Below are positions 52,450 to 62,305 of a DNA stretch of 64,000 nucleotides, piece by piece; within the stretch, counting starts at the first letter, position 1, and the number at the start of each line of letters is the position of its first letter. Location: contig DATBQE010000050.1 of assembly GCA_036561005.1 (NCBI GenBank), forward strand, positions 11,002 through 75,001, in the 5' to 3' direction. The position numbers were made by a program, and so were the translations under genes. Source of the DNA: PKWO01 sp036561005 (lineage in GTDB: Bacteria; Pseudomonadota; Gammaproteobacteria; Burkholderiales; Burkholderiaceae_D). A model generated the notes under the pieces. The model saw nothing but the letters and a program-made list of their open reading frames with translations. It was not told where the DNA came from and ran no database searches.

Positions 52450-54408
52450 ATGGAGTTCTCAAAGGAGTTTCACCCGTCTCGCTTCGCACTGCGGCGCTTG
52501 CCCTTGCTGCTTGCGCTTGCATCTGCCCTGGCAAGTCCGCTGGCGCATGCCGCAGCTACCTCAGATAACATTGCGCTGAAAGACACGCCGTATCCGGGCA
52601 AGCTGAGCGTCGATGTTGATATGCGCGAAGCAGCGCGCAAGATTTTTACGGTACATGAAGTCATTCCGGTTACAGCAGGTGCACTGACGCTGCGCTATCC
52701 CAAATGGATACCCGGCGAACATTCGCCGAGCGGTACGCTAGACGGTGTTACGGCCCTGCATGTCAGCGCCAACGGCAAAGCGCTGACCTGGCGTCGTCAA
52801 TTGGTTGACATGTTTGCCCTCGATTTGCAGGTGCCTGCGGGCGTGACGCAGTTAACGGTCGATTTCTCTTTCCTGTCGCCAATCGGCGGCGGCGCATTCG
52901 GCCAAAGCACGTCGGCCACACCGCATCTGGCAGAACTGGAATGGAATCAGGTATTGTTTTACCCGGCGGGTTACCCTGTGCGGCAAATTCCGATCGACGC
53001 CAGCGTTCGCGTGCCGGACGGCTGGCAATTTGCCACGGCGCTGGAGCATGCAACGGATCACGCCGGCGGCGCGCACTTCAAGACCGTCAGCGTTGAACAG
53101 TTGGTCGACTCACCGCTATTCACCGGCCAATATTTTCGCCGCATCGAGCTAACGTCCGGCACCGACGTGCCGGTACGCCTGAACCTGATTGCGGACCGCC
53201 CGGGCAATCTGGCATTGAAGCCGGAACAGATTGAACATCACAAGGCCCTGGTGAAACAGGCGGTCGCCATGTTCGGCGCGCAACACTACGACCATTATGA
53301 TTTCCTGTTGGCCTTGTCGGACAACACCGGCTCCTTCGGACTCGAACATCATCAGTCAAGCGACGACCGCATCGATGCCGAATTCTTCACCGAGCCGGAA
53401 CTGTACCTGCAAGGCGCCGGCCTGCTGCCGCATGAGTACGTGCATTCATGGAACGGCAAGTTCCGCCGCCCCGCCGGCCTCGCCACGCAGGACTATACGC
53501 AGCCGATGAAGGGCGACCTCTTGTGGGTATACGAAGGCTTGACAGAGTATCTCGGCAATGTGTTAACTGCACGCTCCGGCTTGTGGACAGCCGACCAATA
53601 CCGCGACAACCTGGCCATGGTTGCCGCCGCCATGGATCACGTGCCGGGCCGCGACTGGCGTGCCTTGCAGGATACCGCCGATGCCGCGCAACTGCTTTAC
53701 TTTGCCCCGCATGCCTGGGTCAATTCGCGCCGTGCGGTCGACTATTACCCCGAGGGTGAATTGATCTGGCTTGATGTCGATACGCGCATCCGCGAATTGT
53801 CGAACAATGCCCGCTCGCTCGATGACTTCCTGCATGCCTTCCATGGCATCAAGGACGGCAATATGGATGTGCGCAGCTATTCCTTCGACGACGTGGTCAA
53901 TACCTTGCAGACGGTGCAACCGAACGACTGGCGCGGCTTCCTGCGCCAACGTCTTGACACCCATGAAGTGCGCGCGCCCCTGGATGGTGTAAAGCGTGGC
54001 GGCTGGAAGCTGGTGTATACCGATGTACCAAGCGCAAACTTCAAGGCAGCGGAAAAACAGCAAAAAGACACGAATCGCATCAGTTCTATCGGATTGATGA
54101 TCGAATCGGCAGAAGACACGCGCGGTACCATAGGTGATGTGCTGTGGGGCAGCGCGGCCTTTGACGCCGGATTGATTCCCGGCATGAAGGTTATTGCGAT
54201 CAATGGTGAGCACTACGCGCCGGAACTTCTTGACGCCGCCATTGCAGAAGCAGCCAAATCGCACAAGCCGATCGATCTGCTGGTGAAAAACACTTCCGTC
54301 TACACGACGGTTCACGTGGCCTACTACGATGGACCGAAGTTCCCGCACCTGCTGCGTGCCGATGGTGAACAGAACCGACTGGAAGCGATCATCAAGGCGA
54401 AAGGCTAG
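52450..54408 (+). CDS. M61 family metallopeptidase with PDZ domain
   Basis: A 652-residue exported peptidase. A signal peptide covers about residues 1-34 (ending near AHA-AA). The N-terminal M61 beta-domain is followed by the zinc site PHEYVHSWNGK, HExxH, and the GDLLWVYEGLTEY segment bearing the third ligand. A PDZ-like domain lies in the last 120 residues (GLIPGMKVIAINGE). M61 enzymes are aminopeptidases; substrate here is unknown. It is divergent from the bufA genes. Confidence 0.93.
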   Translation: MEFSKEFHPSRFALRRLPLLLALASALASPLAHAAATSDNIALKDTPYPGKLSVDVDMREAARKIFTVHEVIPVTAGALTLRYPKWIPGEHSPSGTLDGVTALHVSANGKALTWRRQLVDMFALDLQVPAGVTQLTVDFSFLSPIGGGAFGQSTSATPHLAELEWNQVLFYPAGYPVRQIPIDASVRVPDGWQFATALEHATDHAGGAHFKTVSVEQLVDSPLFTGQYFRRIELTSGTDVPVRLNLIADRPGNLALKPEQIEHHKALVKQAVAMFGAQHYDHYDFLLALSDNTGSFGLEHHQSSDDRIDAEFFTEPELYLQGAGLLPHEYVHSWNGKFRRPAGLATQDYTQPMKGDLLWVYEGLTEYLGNVLTARSGLWTADQYRDNLAMVAAAMDHVPGRDWRALQDTADAAQLLYFAPHAWVNSRRAVDYYPEGELIWLDVDTRIRELSNNARSLDDFLHAFHGIKDGNMDVRSYSFDDVVNTLQTVQPNDWRGFLRQRLDTHEVRAPLDGVKRGGWKLVYTDVPSANFKAAEKQQKDTNRISSIGLMIESAEDTRGTIGDVLWGSAAFDAGLIPGMKVIAINGEHYAPELLDAAIAEAAKSHKPIDLLVKNTSVYTTVHVAYYDGPKFPHLLRADGEQNRLEAIIKAKG

Positions 54409-54417
54409 GAAGAAAGC

Positions 54418-54447
54418 GCGGCAATCGCCCGCCGTGGCGATTGCCGC
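54418..54447. terminator. hairpin between convergent M61 and M16 genes
   Basis: A perfect 11-bp stem GCGGCAATCGC / GCGATTGCCGC with an 8-base loop sits in the 45-base gap between the M61 and M16 stops. T-tracts are poor on either side (TTTCTT on the minus side), so termination is plausible but not certain; it may be bidirectional. Confidence 0.5.
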
Positions 54448-54453
54448 AGTCGA

Positions 54454-57177
54454 TTATTTCCGTTCCTTCTTCGCGTCGCCTGCAATCGCGACGCTCAGTT
54501 TGGCCGGATCGATCACCTTGCGAAAGGCCGCTGTCACCTGCTCCGGTGTCAGCGCCCTGATCTTGTCTTCATAGGCCTTGCTCCAGGCGAAGGTGCGCCC
54601 CAGGTAAAGATAGGTAATCCAGCCATAGGCCACGGCGCCGTCCTGCGCCCTGGTCTGGGCACGCTGTTGCAGCATGCCTGATTTGGCGCGCGCCACTTCT
54701 TCAGCCGTGAAGCCGCTCTTCAACACACGTTGCAATTCCTGGGCAACGGCGACATCAAGCTTGTTCAGATTTTGCGGCGCTGCAATGGCGCTGATGGAAA
54801 AACTGCCGGCCCGGTCTATCGTGCCCGGGTCGAGAGACGACTCGCCGCCATAGGACAAACCGTCTTTCTTGCGTATGCGCGCCATCAAGCGTGAGTCCAA
54901 TCCTGCGCCGCCGCCGAAAATGTAATTGGCCAACGCGAGTGCCGGATAGCTGTCGTCGGTATCGCTCAAATCCAGTTCGACATGCGCGGTGTAAAAACCG
55001 TTTTCCTTGTCCGGTGCGTCAAGCTTCTTGTGGATGGGCGCAATGTCGGCAATGGTTCGTTTGACAAGCGCATAAGGCGCGGCACTATTCCAGCCCAACA
55101 GAGTTTCATCAAGCGCCTTGGCCGCTTCCGCCGGATCAAAATCCCCGACTATCGCTATTTCACCATGCGACGCGCCATAGAACTCGTGGTGGAATGCCTT
55201 GACCTGCTCCAGCGTCGTAGCCTTCACTGCGGCGATTTGCTGGTCTATGCTTTCTGCCGCACGCCAATCGCCAGCAGGATAGTGATCGAAATGTTCGGCA
55301 ATTGCCTGCTCGGCCAGCGTACGTGGGTCGTTGCGGCTGCTCTCCAGGCCAACCAGAATCTCGTTACGCAATTGCTCAAACTCTTTTTCCGGGAATGTCG
55401 GCTGCTTCAGTATCTGCGCCGCAAGGCGCAGGGCCGCCGACAAGTTGGCGCGCGTGGTTTCGAAATGATACGGATCGCCATTCATCTTGAGGCGGGCCAT
55501 CTGGTCGGCCAATTGCTCACGCGTATATTGCGCATTGCCGCGCAAGAGCATTTCTGCGGTCAGACCGGAGATCGTCTGCTTGCCGAACAGACTTTTTTCG
55601 TCACCCCAGTGCAATTGCAGAGCGACCGACACGGTTTGGCCGCGATTTTTCTTGGGCAGCAAGGCGAGCTGCAATCCGCCGACGTGGCTAAGCTGGGTGC
55701 GCGCTTCGATATTGGCCTGGCTCGGATCAAATGTTTCCGCGGCATCAAGCTCGCGGCTTGGTACGAATTCCTTCATGACCTCGGTGACAGCGGGGGCGAC
55801 CGGAATCTCGGCGCGTTGCGCCTGGTCTTCGGGAATGAACTCACCCAGTGTGCGATTGTCGCGGCGAAAATATTTCGCACTCACGGCGGCAACCTGCTCA
55901 GCAGTAATCTTCTGCAGCATGGCGCGGCCATGGAACAGCAGACGCCAGTCGCCCAGCGCGATGACGTCGGACAAGGCAATACCGACCTCTTGCGGGTCGT
56001 TCAGCATTTTCTCTATCTGATTGCTCTCGTTGCGCACCACGCGTGCCATTTCTTCCGGTGTGGGCGGCTGTTTGTAGAAGTTCTCGACCGCGGCAAGCAA
56101 GGCGTCGCGCGCCGGTTCGATAGGCTGCCCCTTCCTGACCACCGCACCCAGCATCTGCAAGCCCGGCGCGACACCGCTCAAATCCTGGCTGAACACTTGC
56201 GCGGCCAGGCCCGGCTCAACCAGTTGCTTGTACAAGCGCCCGTTAGGCGTGTCAGAGAGTATCTCGGCAGCAAACGACAATGCGTCACTGTCCGGATGCA
56301 GTGCGCTCGGCACCTTGTAGCCGACCTCGACGATCTGGATGTCGCCGGCGCGCCGTACGGTGAAACACCGTTCGCCATCCTGGGTTGGCTCCACGGTCCA
56401 GAATAACGGCCGCGCGCGCTTGGGTTTAGGTAATTTGCCGAAGGCATTGGCCACCCATTGCAGAGTGCGCGTCGGCTCGAATTTGCCGGCGATCAGCAAC
56501 ACCGCATTGTCCGGCTGATAGTAAAGGCGGTAGAACGCGCGCAGGTTATCGATGCCGACGTTTTCGATATCGCTGCGGTTGCCTATCGTGGCCTTGCCGT
56601 AGCTATGCCAATCGAAGGCTACGCTTTGCATGCGCTTCAACATGACGCCGGAAGGCGAATTCTCGCCGCTTTCGAATTCGTTACGCACGACGGTCATTTC
56701 TGAATCGAGATCCTTGCGTGCTATGTTGGAGTTGACCATGCGGTCGGCCTCCATATCCAACGCCCATTTCAGATTGTCGTCACCGGCAGGGAATACTTCA
56801 TAGAAGTTGGTGCGATCTATCCACGTGCTGCCATTGGACTGCATGCCGCGATTATTGAAATCCTGGTCGATGGCCGGGTGGCGCGGTGTGCCCTTGAACA
56901 TCATGTGTTCCAGCAAATGTGCCATGCCGGTCTCGCCGTAATTCTCGAAACGCGAGCCGACCAGGTAGGTGACGTTGACTGTTACCGTCGGCTTGGCTGC
57001 GTCGGGGAAAAGCAAGACCTTCAGGCCATTGGCGAGGCGGTATTCGGTGATCCCGTCGGTGGCCGTGACTTTGGTCATGCCCTTGGGGATCGCCTCGACG
57101 GCGGGAGTTGCATGTGCAGACGCCGCGCACAGAAACGCGCTCGCCAGCAGCGCCAGGAATTTACCTTGGGGCGACAT
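54454..57177 (-). CDS. M16 family peptidase, tandem domain
   Basis: A 907-residue exported peptidase, started at MSPQGKFLALLASAFLCAASA (57177) with a clear signal peptide. Residues about 70-85 include the inverted zinc motif HLLEH in AHLLEHMMFKGT. The second ligand pair appears in ADRMVNSNIARKDLDSEMTVV. A second, inactive M16 half follows from about 490. This is the pitrilysin-like processing or degradation family. The moeB-like gene is upstream on the same strand. Confidence 0.94.
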   Translation of the reverse strand: MSPQGKFLALLASAFLCAASAHATPAVEAIPKGMTKVTATDGITEYRLANGLKVLLFPDAAKPTVTVNVTYLVGSRFENYGETGMAHLLEHMMFKGTPRHPAIDQDFNNRGMQSNGSTWIDRTNFYEVFPAGDDNLKWALDMEADRMVNSNIARKDLDSEMTVVRNEFESGENSPSGVMLKRMQSVAFDWHSYGKATIGNRSDIENVGIDNLRAFYRLYYQPDNAVLLIAGKFEPTRTLQWVANAFGKLPKPKRARPLFWTVEPTQDGERCFTVRRAGDIQIVEVGYKVPSALHPDSDALSFAAEILSDTPNGRLYKQLVEPGLAAQVFSQDLSGVAPGLQMLGAVVRKGQPIEPARDALLAAVENFYKQPPTPEEMARVVRNESNQIEKMLNDPQEVGIALSDVIALGDWRLLFHGRAMLQKITAEQVAAVSAKYFRRDNRTLGEFIPEDQAQRAEIPVAPAVTEVMKEFVPSRELDAAETFDPSQANIEARTQLSHVGGLQLALLPKKNRGQTVSVALQLHWGDEKSLFGKQTISGLTAEMLLRGNAQYTREQLADQMARLKMNGDPYHFETTRANLSAALRLAAQILKQPTFPEKEFEQLRNEILVGLESSRNDPRTLAEQAIAEHFDHYPAGDWRAAESIDQQIAAVKATTLEQVKAFHHEFYGASHGEIAIVGDFDPAEAAKALDETLLGWNSAAPYALVKRTIADIAPIHKKLDAPDKENGFYTAHVELDLSDTDDSYPALALANYIFGGGAGLDSRLMARIRKKDGLSYGGESSLDPGTIDRAGSFSISAIAAPQNLNKLDVAVAQELQRVLKSGFTAEEVARAKSGMLQQRAQTRAQDGAVAYGWITYLYLGRTFAWSKAYEDKIRALTPEQVTAAFRKVIDPAKLSVAIAGDAKKERK

Positions 57178-57202
57178 GTTTGTCCTTTTTAAAACAGTGA
57201 AA

Positions 57203-57955
57203 TTAGTGGCTGGTTCCACATACGGTGCAAGTCGCATTGCGCGCAATCTTGATGCTGGTCCACTCCATGCAGCGCGCATCCAGCAGCAAGAGGCGGCCGG
57301 CGAGTGTAACGCCAATCTGCACCAATACCTTCAGCGCCTCGGCTGCCTGCATGCTGCCGATGATACCGACCAACGGCGCGAACACGCCCATGGTCGAGCA
57401 TTGCACTTCTTCAAATTCCTGATCCGGTGGAAACAGGCAGGCATAGCAAGGCGAATCGGCGGAGCGCGCATCAAACACGCTGATCTGTCCGTCGAATCGG
57501 ATGGCTGCACCGGAAACCAGCGGCTTGCCAAGGGCGACGCAAGCGCGATTGACCGCGTGACGCGTGGCAAAGTTGTCGCTGCAATCGAGTACCACGTCAG
57601 CCTGCGCCACCAGTTCGACTATGCGTTTCTCGTCGGCACGTTCACGCAATGCCACCACCTCGATCTCCGGATTGATGCCTTCGAGCGCATGTCGGCCGGA
57701 ATCGACCTTGGGCATGCCGACGCTGTGGGTGTCGTGCAGAATCTGTCTTTGCAGGTTGGTCAGGTCGACCGTGTCATTGTCGACCAGTGTTATCTTGCCC
57801 ACCCCGGCAGAGGCGAGGTACAAGGCAACAGGAGAGCCGAGGCCACCGGCGCCGATGATAAGGGCATGGGACTGCAGCAAAGTTTGCTGGCCTTCGATGC
57901 CGATTTCATCGAGCAGTATGTGGCGTGAATAACGCAGCAGTTGATTGTCGTTCAT
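57203..57955 (-). CDS. moeB: HesA/MoeB/ThiF family adenylyltransferase
   Basis: A 250-residue E1-like enzyme that adenylates sulfur-carrier proteins (MoaD or ThiS). The nucleotide loop is GAGGLGSPVALYLASAG. LVDNDTVDLTNLQRQ, the DCSDNFATRHAVN segment and GAAIRFDGQISVF are conserved. Zinc cysteines are YACLFP and the C-terminal CTVC pair. Which carrier it serves, Mo cofactor or thiamine, cannot be decided as no moaD or thiS is present. Confidence 0.92.
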   Translation of the reverse strand: MNDNQLLRYSRHILLDEIGIEGQQTLLQSHALIIGAGGLGSPVALYLASAGVGKITLVDNDTVDLTNLQRQILHDTHSVGMPKVDSGRHALEGINPEIEVVALRERADEKRIVELVAQADVVLDCSDNFATRHAVNRACVALGKPLVSGAAIRFDGQISVFDARSADSPCYACLFPPDQEFEEVQCSTMGVFAPLVGIIGSMQAAEALKVLVQIGVTLAGRLLLLDARCMEWTSIKIARNATCTVCGTSH

Positions 57956-58000
57956 CGGCCGAAAGAAAAACGCGGCCGCACCTGGAGGCGGCCACGGGAA

Positions 58001-59497
58001 TTATTGCTTCCTGGTTTCTGGCTGCGCGGGTGCAATTGGCGCAACTGGGGCAAGTGGTGCAACCGGCGCCACCGGCTCGGCGATCTTGGCGCTCCTTTCC
58101 GCCGTTTCCTTGGAGGTCTGGTAAGGTTTGCCCTTCAGATAGTTCAAGGCCTGGGCCAACTGGAAATCGTCCTTGCCGCCGTATTCGAACGACTTGCGCT
58201 TCTTTTCCAGTGCAGCGGCACGCATTTCTTCATCGACCTCATCGATCTTCGGCCGGTTCGCAGACTCGGCGCTCTTGTCCTGTTCATTGGCCAAATGCCT
58301 TTGCAAGTCGGCTTCGCGCACGCGGAAGCCGTTCATGCCGTCGCCATCGGCGTATTCATCGACTGCGACATCGGGCTCGATACCCTTGGCCTGAATCGAG
58401 CGGTCGTTCGGCGTGTAATAGCGCGCCGTGGTCAGACGCAAGGCAGAACCGTCAGGCAAGGGATGAATATTTTGCACCGAGCCTTTGCCGAAGGTCTTGC
58501 TGCCCATGATGGTGGCACGCTTGTAATCCTGCAGCGCGCCGGCCACGATTTCCGAGGCCGACGCGGAACCGGTATTGACCAACACCACCATCGGCACATT
58601 CTTCACGCCCTCCGGCAGTTTCGCCAAAAGTTCGCCTTCGCGCGGCGAACTGTAGGCGCCGCGTGCGTAGTAGGTTTCGTTGGCCAGCGGCAATTGGCCC
58701 TTGGTCGAGACGATCACGGCATCCTTTTGCAGGAAAGCGGCCGAGACACCGACGGCTTCCTGCAATACGCCGCCCGGGTCATTGCGCAAGTCGAGCACGA
58801 GGCCCTTGAGCTTGGGTTCCTGGGCATAGATTGCGGTGATTTTCTTGGCCAGATCGGTTACGGTCGGCTCTTCGAATTGCGAAACGCGCAACCAGGCGTA
58901 ACCCGGCTCAACGACCTTGGACTTGACCGTCTGCATCGTGACTTCCTTGCGGATGATAGGCACGACCAGCGGCTGCTCTTCACCCTGACGCTTGATGGTC
59001 AGCACGATTTTTGTGTCGACGTCGCCTCGCATGCGCTTGACGGCATCGTCAAGCGCCATGCCGCGCACCGGTTCGCCGTCCAGATGCGTGATCAGGTCGC
59101 CTGCCTTCAGCCCCGCGTGGTAAGCCGGTGAATCTTCAATCGGAGCGATGATGCGGACATAGCCGTCTTCCATGCCGACCACTTCGATACCCAAGCCGAC
59201 AAACTTGCCTTCGATCGACTCGCTCAGCTCCTTGTAGGCGTTCTTGTCGAGGTAGGCAGAGTGCGGATCAAGCGAGCTGACCATGCCTGCCAACGCGTTG
59301 TCGAGCAGCTTCTTGTCTTCCACCGACTCGACATAGTCGGTCTTGATCAGGTCGAACACATCGGACAGCTTGCGCAATTCATCGATGGGCAGAGTGGCAG
59401 AATTTCTTTGCGCAATGGCATCGAACTGCATCGAGCCGGCTACACCGGCAATCATTCCCAGCCCGATCAGACCGATGTTCTTTAATTTGTTACTCAT
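58001..59497 (-). CDS. ctpA: C-terminal processing peptidase CtpA (S41)
   Basis: A 498-residue periplasmic serine protease with an N-terminal signal or anchor (LKNIGLIGLGMIAGVAGSM). A PDZ domain covers about residues 90-170 (GLGIEVVGMEDGYVRIIAPI). The catalytic Ser is in GSASASEIVAGAL and the Lys in GSKTFGKGSVQ. The C-terminal tail is Pro/Ala-rich (APVAPLAPVAPIAPA). It is downstream of envC-like and gpmA on the same strand. Targets are probably envelope proteins or peptidoglycan hydrolases. Confidence 0.95.
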   Translation of the reverse strand: MSNKLKNIGLIGLGMIAGVAGSMQFDAIAQRNSATLPIDELRKLSDVFDLIKTDYVESVEDKKLLDNALAGMVSSLDPHSAYLDKNAYKELSESIEGKFVGLGIEVVGMEDGYVRIIAPIEDSPAYHAGLKAGDLITHLDGEPVRGMALDDAVKRMRGDVDTKIVLTIKRQGEEQPLVVPIIRKEVTMQTVKSKVVEPGYAWLRVSQFEEPTVTDLAKKITAIYAQEPKLKGLVLDLRNDPGGVLQEAVGVSAAFLQKDAVIVSTKGQLPLANETYYARGAYSSPREGELLAKLPEGVKNVPMVVLVNTGSASASEIVAGALQDYKRATIMGSKTFGKGSVQNIHPLPDGSALRLTTARYYTPNDRSIQAKGIEPDVAVDEYADGDGMNGFRVREADLQRHLANEQDKSAESANRPKIDEVDEEMRAAALEKKRKSFEYGGKDDFQLAQALNYLKGKPYQTSKETAERSAKIAEPVAPVAPLAPVAPIAPAQPETRKQ

Positions 59498-59535
59498 GTT
59501 TCACCTAGTACCTGACAAACTAACAATTCACAGCA

Positions 59536-59602
59536 GGGCATCTCTAAAAATCGTGGCGAGCGGGCCAGCGTCGGGCCGCGCGGTAGATTTTTAGAGGTGC
59601 CC
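59536..59602. repeat. palindromic element, copy C
   Basis: A 67-bp element with 17-base terminal inverted repeats GGGCATCTCTAAAAATC / GATTTTTAGAGGTGCCC (one mismatch). Its interior is TCGTGGCGAGCGGGCCAGCGTCGGGCCGCG-like, GC-rich. It fills the spacer between the EnvC-like gene and ctpA and shares arms with copy A and internal segments with copy B. Confidence 0.65.
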
Positions 59603-59612
59603 AGCAGACAAT

Positions 59613-61037
59613 TCACTTGAGAGCTACCCAACCCAACGGATCAAAAGCCCGCCCCTGATGCCGCATTTCAAAGTATAGCCCCGATTGTTCATTGCCGCCG
59701 CTATTACCTGCATTGGCAATGACTTCGCCGGTTTTGACCACATCGCCGGCCCGCTTCAACACGGCCTGGTTGTTGCCATATATTGTCATGTACTGGCTGC
59801 CGTGGTCGACGATGATCAGGTTGCCGAAGCCGCGCAACCATTCGGCGAACACCACGCGTCCGCCTGCCACGGCCCGCACTTCGGTGCCTTCTTCGGCGCG
59901 GATGAAAACGCCCTTCCAGCTCGGGCCGTCGCCATGCCGGCCGCCAAAGCGCGCCACCAACTCGCCACGGATGGGCAGACGCAACTGGCCGCGCAAGGCT
60001 TCAAAATCGCGCGGGAATATCGCGCCGCCATCGTCCGCCCGCGCCTGCGGCGTGGCTTCCACCTTGGCCAATGCCGGCGCCGGCGCTTGCGGCGGTTCGT
60101 CGGCGTCGATGGCGTCGGCCGGATTCGGCATCTTCGGCTCTGCGCCGGCCGATGCGGCTTTGGCAACTTTGGCCGCAGCCTTGGCCGCGCGCCGGTCTGC
60201 TTCTGCCTTGGCGCGCGCCGCTTCTTCCTTGCGTTTCTTTTCCGCCGCGATGGCGTCGGCCTTTTGCTGTTCTTCTATTAACTTGGACAGTTTGTCGACC
60301 AGCCCGGCCAGCCTCTGCTCGTTTTGTTCCATGTTGCCGGCTTCCTTGCGCTGCCCGGCCAGCTTGCTCGACAGCTTGCCGAGCAATTGGGTACGTTGCG
60401 CCTTTTGCTTTTGCAGCTCGGCCTTTTGCTCCAGGCGTTCCTGGGCGATTTCGTCGAGTTCGCCCTTGGCTTCCTCTTCGGCTTCCTTGTTGGCCTCGAT
60501 GGCCGCGAGATTGGCGCGCAGCGAGGCAATCAGCTTCGCTTGCGCCTGCGACACGTAGCCGAGGTATTGCAGTTCGCGGTTGATGCGGTTCGGGTCGTCA
60601 CCAGACAGCAGCAGCTTGATACGGTCTTCATTGCCGGCCACGTATTGCTGGCGCAACAATTTTGCCAATTTTTGCTGCTGCAGTTCGACCGCTTTCTTCA
60701 GGTCTTCCTGCGCCTTGACGATTTTCGCCAGCTTGGCCTCTTCGACCTGCTGCTCCTGCTCCAGATCGTGCAAGGCGCGGTCGGCATCGGATATGGCCGC
60801 TTCAGACTCGGCCAAGGCGTCGGCCGCATGAGTTTTGGCGACTTCGGTGTCGTCGATTTCATGCTTGAGGCGCGACAGCTTCTGCTGTAAGTCTGCGCGC
60901 TGGGCCTCGGCCTGCTGCTTTTGTTTGGCGCGTTCGGTCGGCTTGGCGGCCAGCGCCGGCATAGCCAACGCCAGCATGAGCAATATGCCCAGACCGCGAA
61001 AGACGCGAGAAACCCGCACGGATGACAAGGGACGCAA
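59613..61037 (-). CDS. EnvC-like murein hydrolase activator (degenerate M23)
   Basis: A 474-residue protein; the apparent start is TTG 61037, with GTG at 61019 or 61013 as alternatives, before a signal peptide (ILLMLALAMPALA-AK). Residues about 35-320 form a long coiled coil rich in Lys, Glu and Ala. The C-terminal LytM/M23 fold (about 365-470) lacks zinc ligands: HxxxD is replaced by HGDGPSWKG and the final HxH by a segment without the right His. This matches EnvC-type activators of amidases. It sits between gpmA and ctpA. Confidence 0.88.
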   Translation of the reverse strand: MRPLSSVRVSRVFRGLGILLMLALAMPALAAKPTERAKQKQQAEAQRADLQQKLSRLKHEIDDTEVAKTHAADALAESEAAISDADRALHDLEQEQQVEEAKLAKIVKAQEDLKKAVELQQQKLAKLLRQQYVAGNEDRIKLLLSGDDPNRINRELQYLGYVSQAQAKLIASLRANLAAIEANKEAEEEAKGELDEIAQERLEQKAELQKQKAQRTQLLGKLSSKLAGQRKEAGNMEQNEQRLAGLVDKLSKLIEEQQKADAIAAEKKRKEEAARAKAEADRRAAKAAAKVAKAASAGAEPKMPNPADAIDADEPPQAPAPALAKVEATPQARADDGGAIFPRDFEALRGQLRLPIRGELVARFGGRHGDGPSWKGVFIRAEEGTEVRAVAGGRVVFAEWLRGFGNLIIVDHGSQYMTIYGNNQAVLKRAGDVVKTGEVIANAGNSGGNEQSGLYFEMRHQGRAFDPLGWVALK

Positions 61038-61041
61038 GCGC

Positions 61042-61788
61042 TTACTTGGCCTTGCCCTGGCTTGCCACGGCTTTCAATGCGGCCTCGATGGCTGCGCTGT
61101 CACCGAGGTAATAGCTCTTGATCGGCTTCAAATCGGCATCGAGCTCATAGACCAGCGGCTGGCCATTCGGGATATTCAGGCCGACGATGTCGCTGTCGCT
61201 GATGCCGTCCAGATATTTGATCAAGGCGCGCAAGCTATTGCCGTGGGCCGATACAAGGATGCGCTTGCCCGAGCGAATTGCGGGCGCAATCGACTCGTGC
61301 CAGGCAGGTAAGACGCGCGCAACGGTGTCTTTCAGGCATTCGGTCAATGGAATCTCTTCGCGCTTGAGCGCGGCATAGCGTGGGTCGTTGTAGGAGGCGC
61401 GCGGGTCGGACGGCTCAAGCGGATTGGGCGGCACGTCATAGCTGCGGCGCCATACCAGCACCTGATCGTCGCCATATTGGGCAGCGGTCTCGGCTTTGTT
61501 CAATCCTTGCAGGGCGCCGTAATGACGCTCGTTGAGGCGCCAGTCATGCGTTACCGGCAACCACATCAGGTCCATTTCATCGAGCGTGCCCCACAGGGTG
61601 CGAATTGCGCGTTTCAGCACTGACGTGTAGGCGAGGTCGAAGGTAAAACCGGCATCTTTCAACAATTTGCCGGCCTGCTTGGCTTCGGTCATGCCTTTTT
61701 CGGTCAAATCGACATCGGTCCATCCGGTGAAACGGTTATCGAGATTCCAGGTGGATTCGCCGTGGCGCATCAATACGATTTTGTACAT
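61042..61788 (-). CDS. gpmA: 2,3-bisphosphoglycerate-dependent phosphoglycerate mutase
   Basis: A 248-residue cofactor-dependent glycolytic enzyme interconverting 3- and 2-phosphoglycerate. The phosphohistidine motif is VLMRHGESTWN at the N-terminus, and the second active histidine is in VSAHGNSLRAL. Length matches GpmA (about 250). The envC-like start lies 4 bases downstream. It runs divergently from the rhodanese gene. Confidence 0.97.
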   Translation of the reverse strand: MYKIVLMRHGESTWNLDNRFTGWTDVDLTEKGMTEAKQAGKLLKDAGFTFDLAYTSVLKRAIRTLWGTLDEMDLMWLPVTHDWRLNERHYGALQGLNKAETAAQYGDDQVLVWRRSYDVPPNPLEPSDPRASYNDPRYAALKREEIPLTECLKDTVARVLPAWHESIAPAIRSGKRILVSAHGNSLRALIKYLDGISDSDIVGLNIPNGQPLVYELDADLKPIKSYYLGDSAAIEAALKAVASQGKAK

Positions 61789-61891
61789 GGTAGGCTAGAA
61801 AATGAAGGAAAATGGGGTTGACGGTCAATTTGAAATCAAATAGCGCTATCTATTTTATAATGCCGTCATTGTGTAAAACCATTGGAAGCCC

Positions 61892-62293
61892 GTGAAATTC
61901 ATAACTGATAACATTTTGCTGTTCGCCATGGCTCTACTGTCGGGCGGCATGCTGCTCTGGCCGGTACTGCAAAGGCGCGGCGAAAAAGTCTCGATTCTGC
62001 AAGCCACCCAGCTGTTCAACCAGGGCAAGGCGTTGTTCCTCGATGTGCGCGAAGAAGAAGAGTTTGCCAAGGGGCACGTACGCGAGGCGCGCAACATCCC
62101 GCTCGCCAAGCTGGGAGAGCGCATCGGCGAACTGGGCAAGTTCAAGAGCAAGCAGGTGGTCGTGATGTGCGCCACCGGCGTAAGGTCGGCCAAGGCAGCC
62201 GCCCAGCTCAAGGCTGCCGGCTTTGAAACCGTGAATATCATGGAAGGCGGCGTGACTGCTTGGCAAAGCCAGGGTTTGCCGACCATCAAATAG
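61892..62293 (+). CDS. membrane-anchored rhodanese-like protein
   Basis: A 133-residue protein with a GTG start at 61892. A transmembrane helix is at about residues 6-26 (DNILLFAMALLSGGMLLWPVL). The rhodanese domain has FLDVREEEEFAKGHVREARN and the active-site loop MCATGVRSA, so the catalytic Cys is present. A TATAAT is at 61856-61861, upstream, without a clear -35. The grxC gene starts 12 bases later. Sulfur transfer near the membrane is inferred. Confidence 0.93.
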   Translation: MKFITDNILLFAMALLSGGMLLWPVLQRRGEKVSILQATQLFNQGKALFLDVREEEEFAKGHVREARNIPLAKLGERIGELGKFKSKQVVVMCATGVRSAKAAAQLKAAGFETVNIMEGGVTAWQSQGLPTIK

Positions 62294-62305
62294 GAAACCG
62301 GCAAG

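Noticed and set aside
59613..61037. Active M23 endopeptidase
   Set aside because: The canonical zinc ligands of the LytM fold are missing, so an activator (EnvC type) is more likely.
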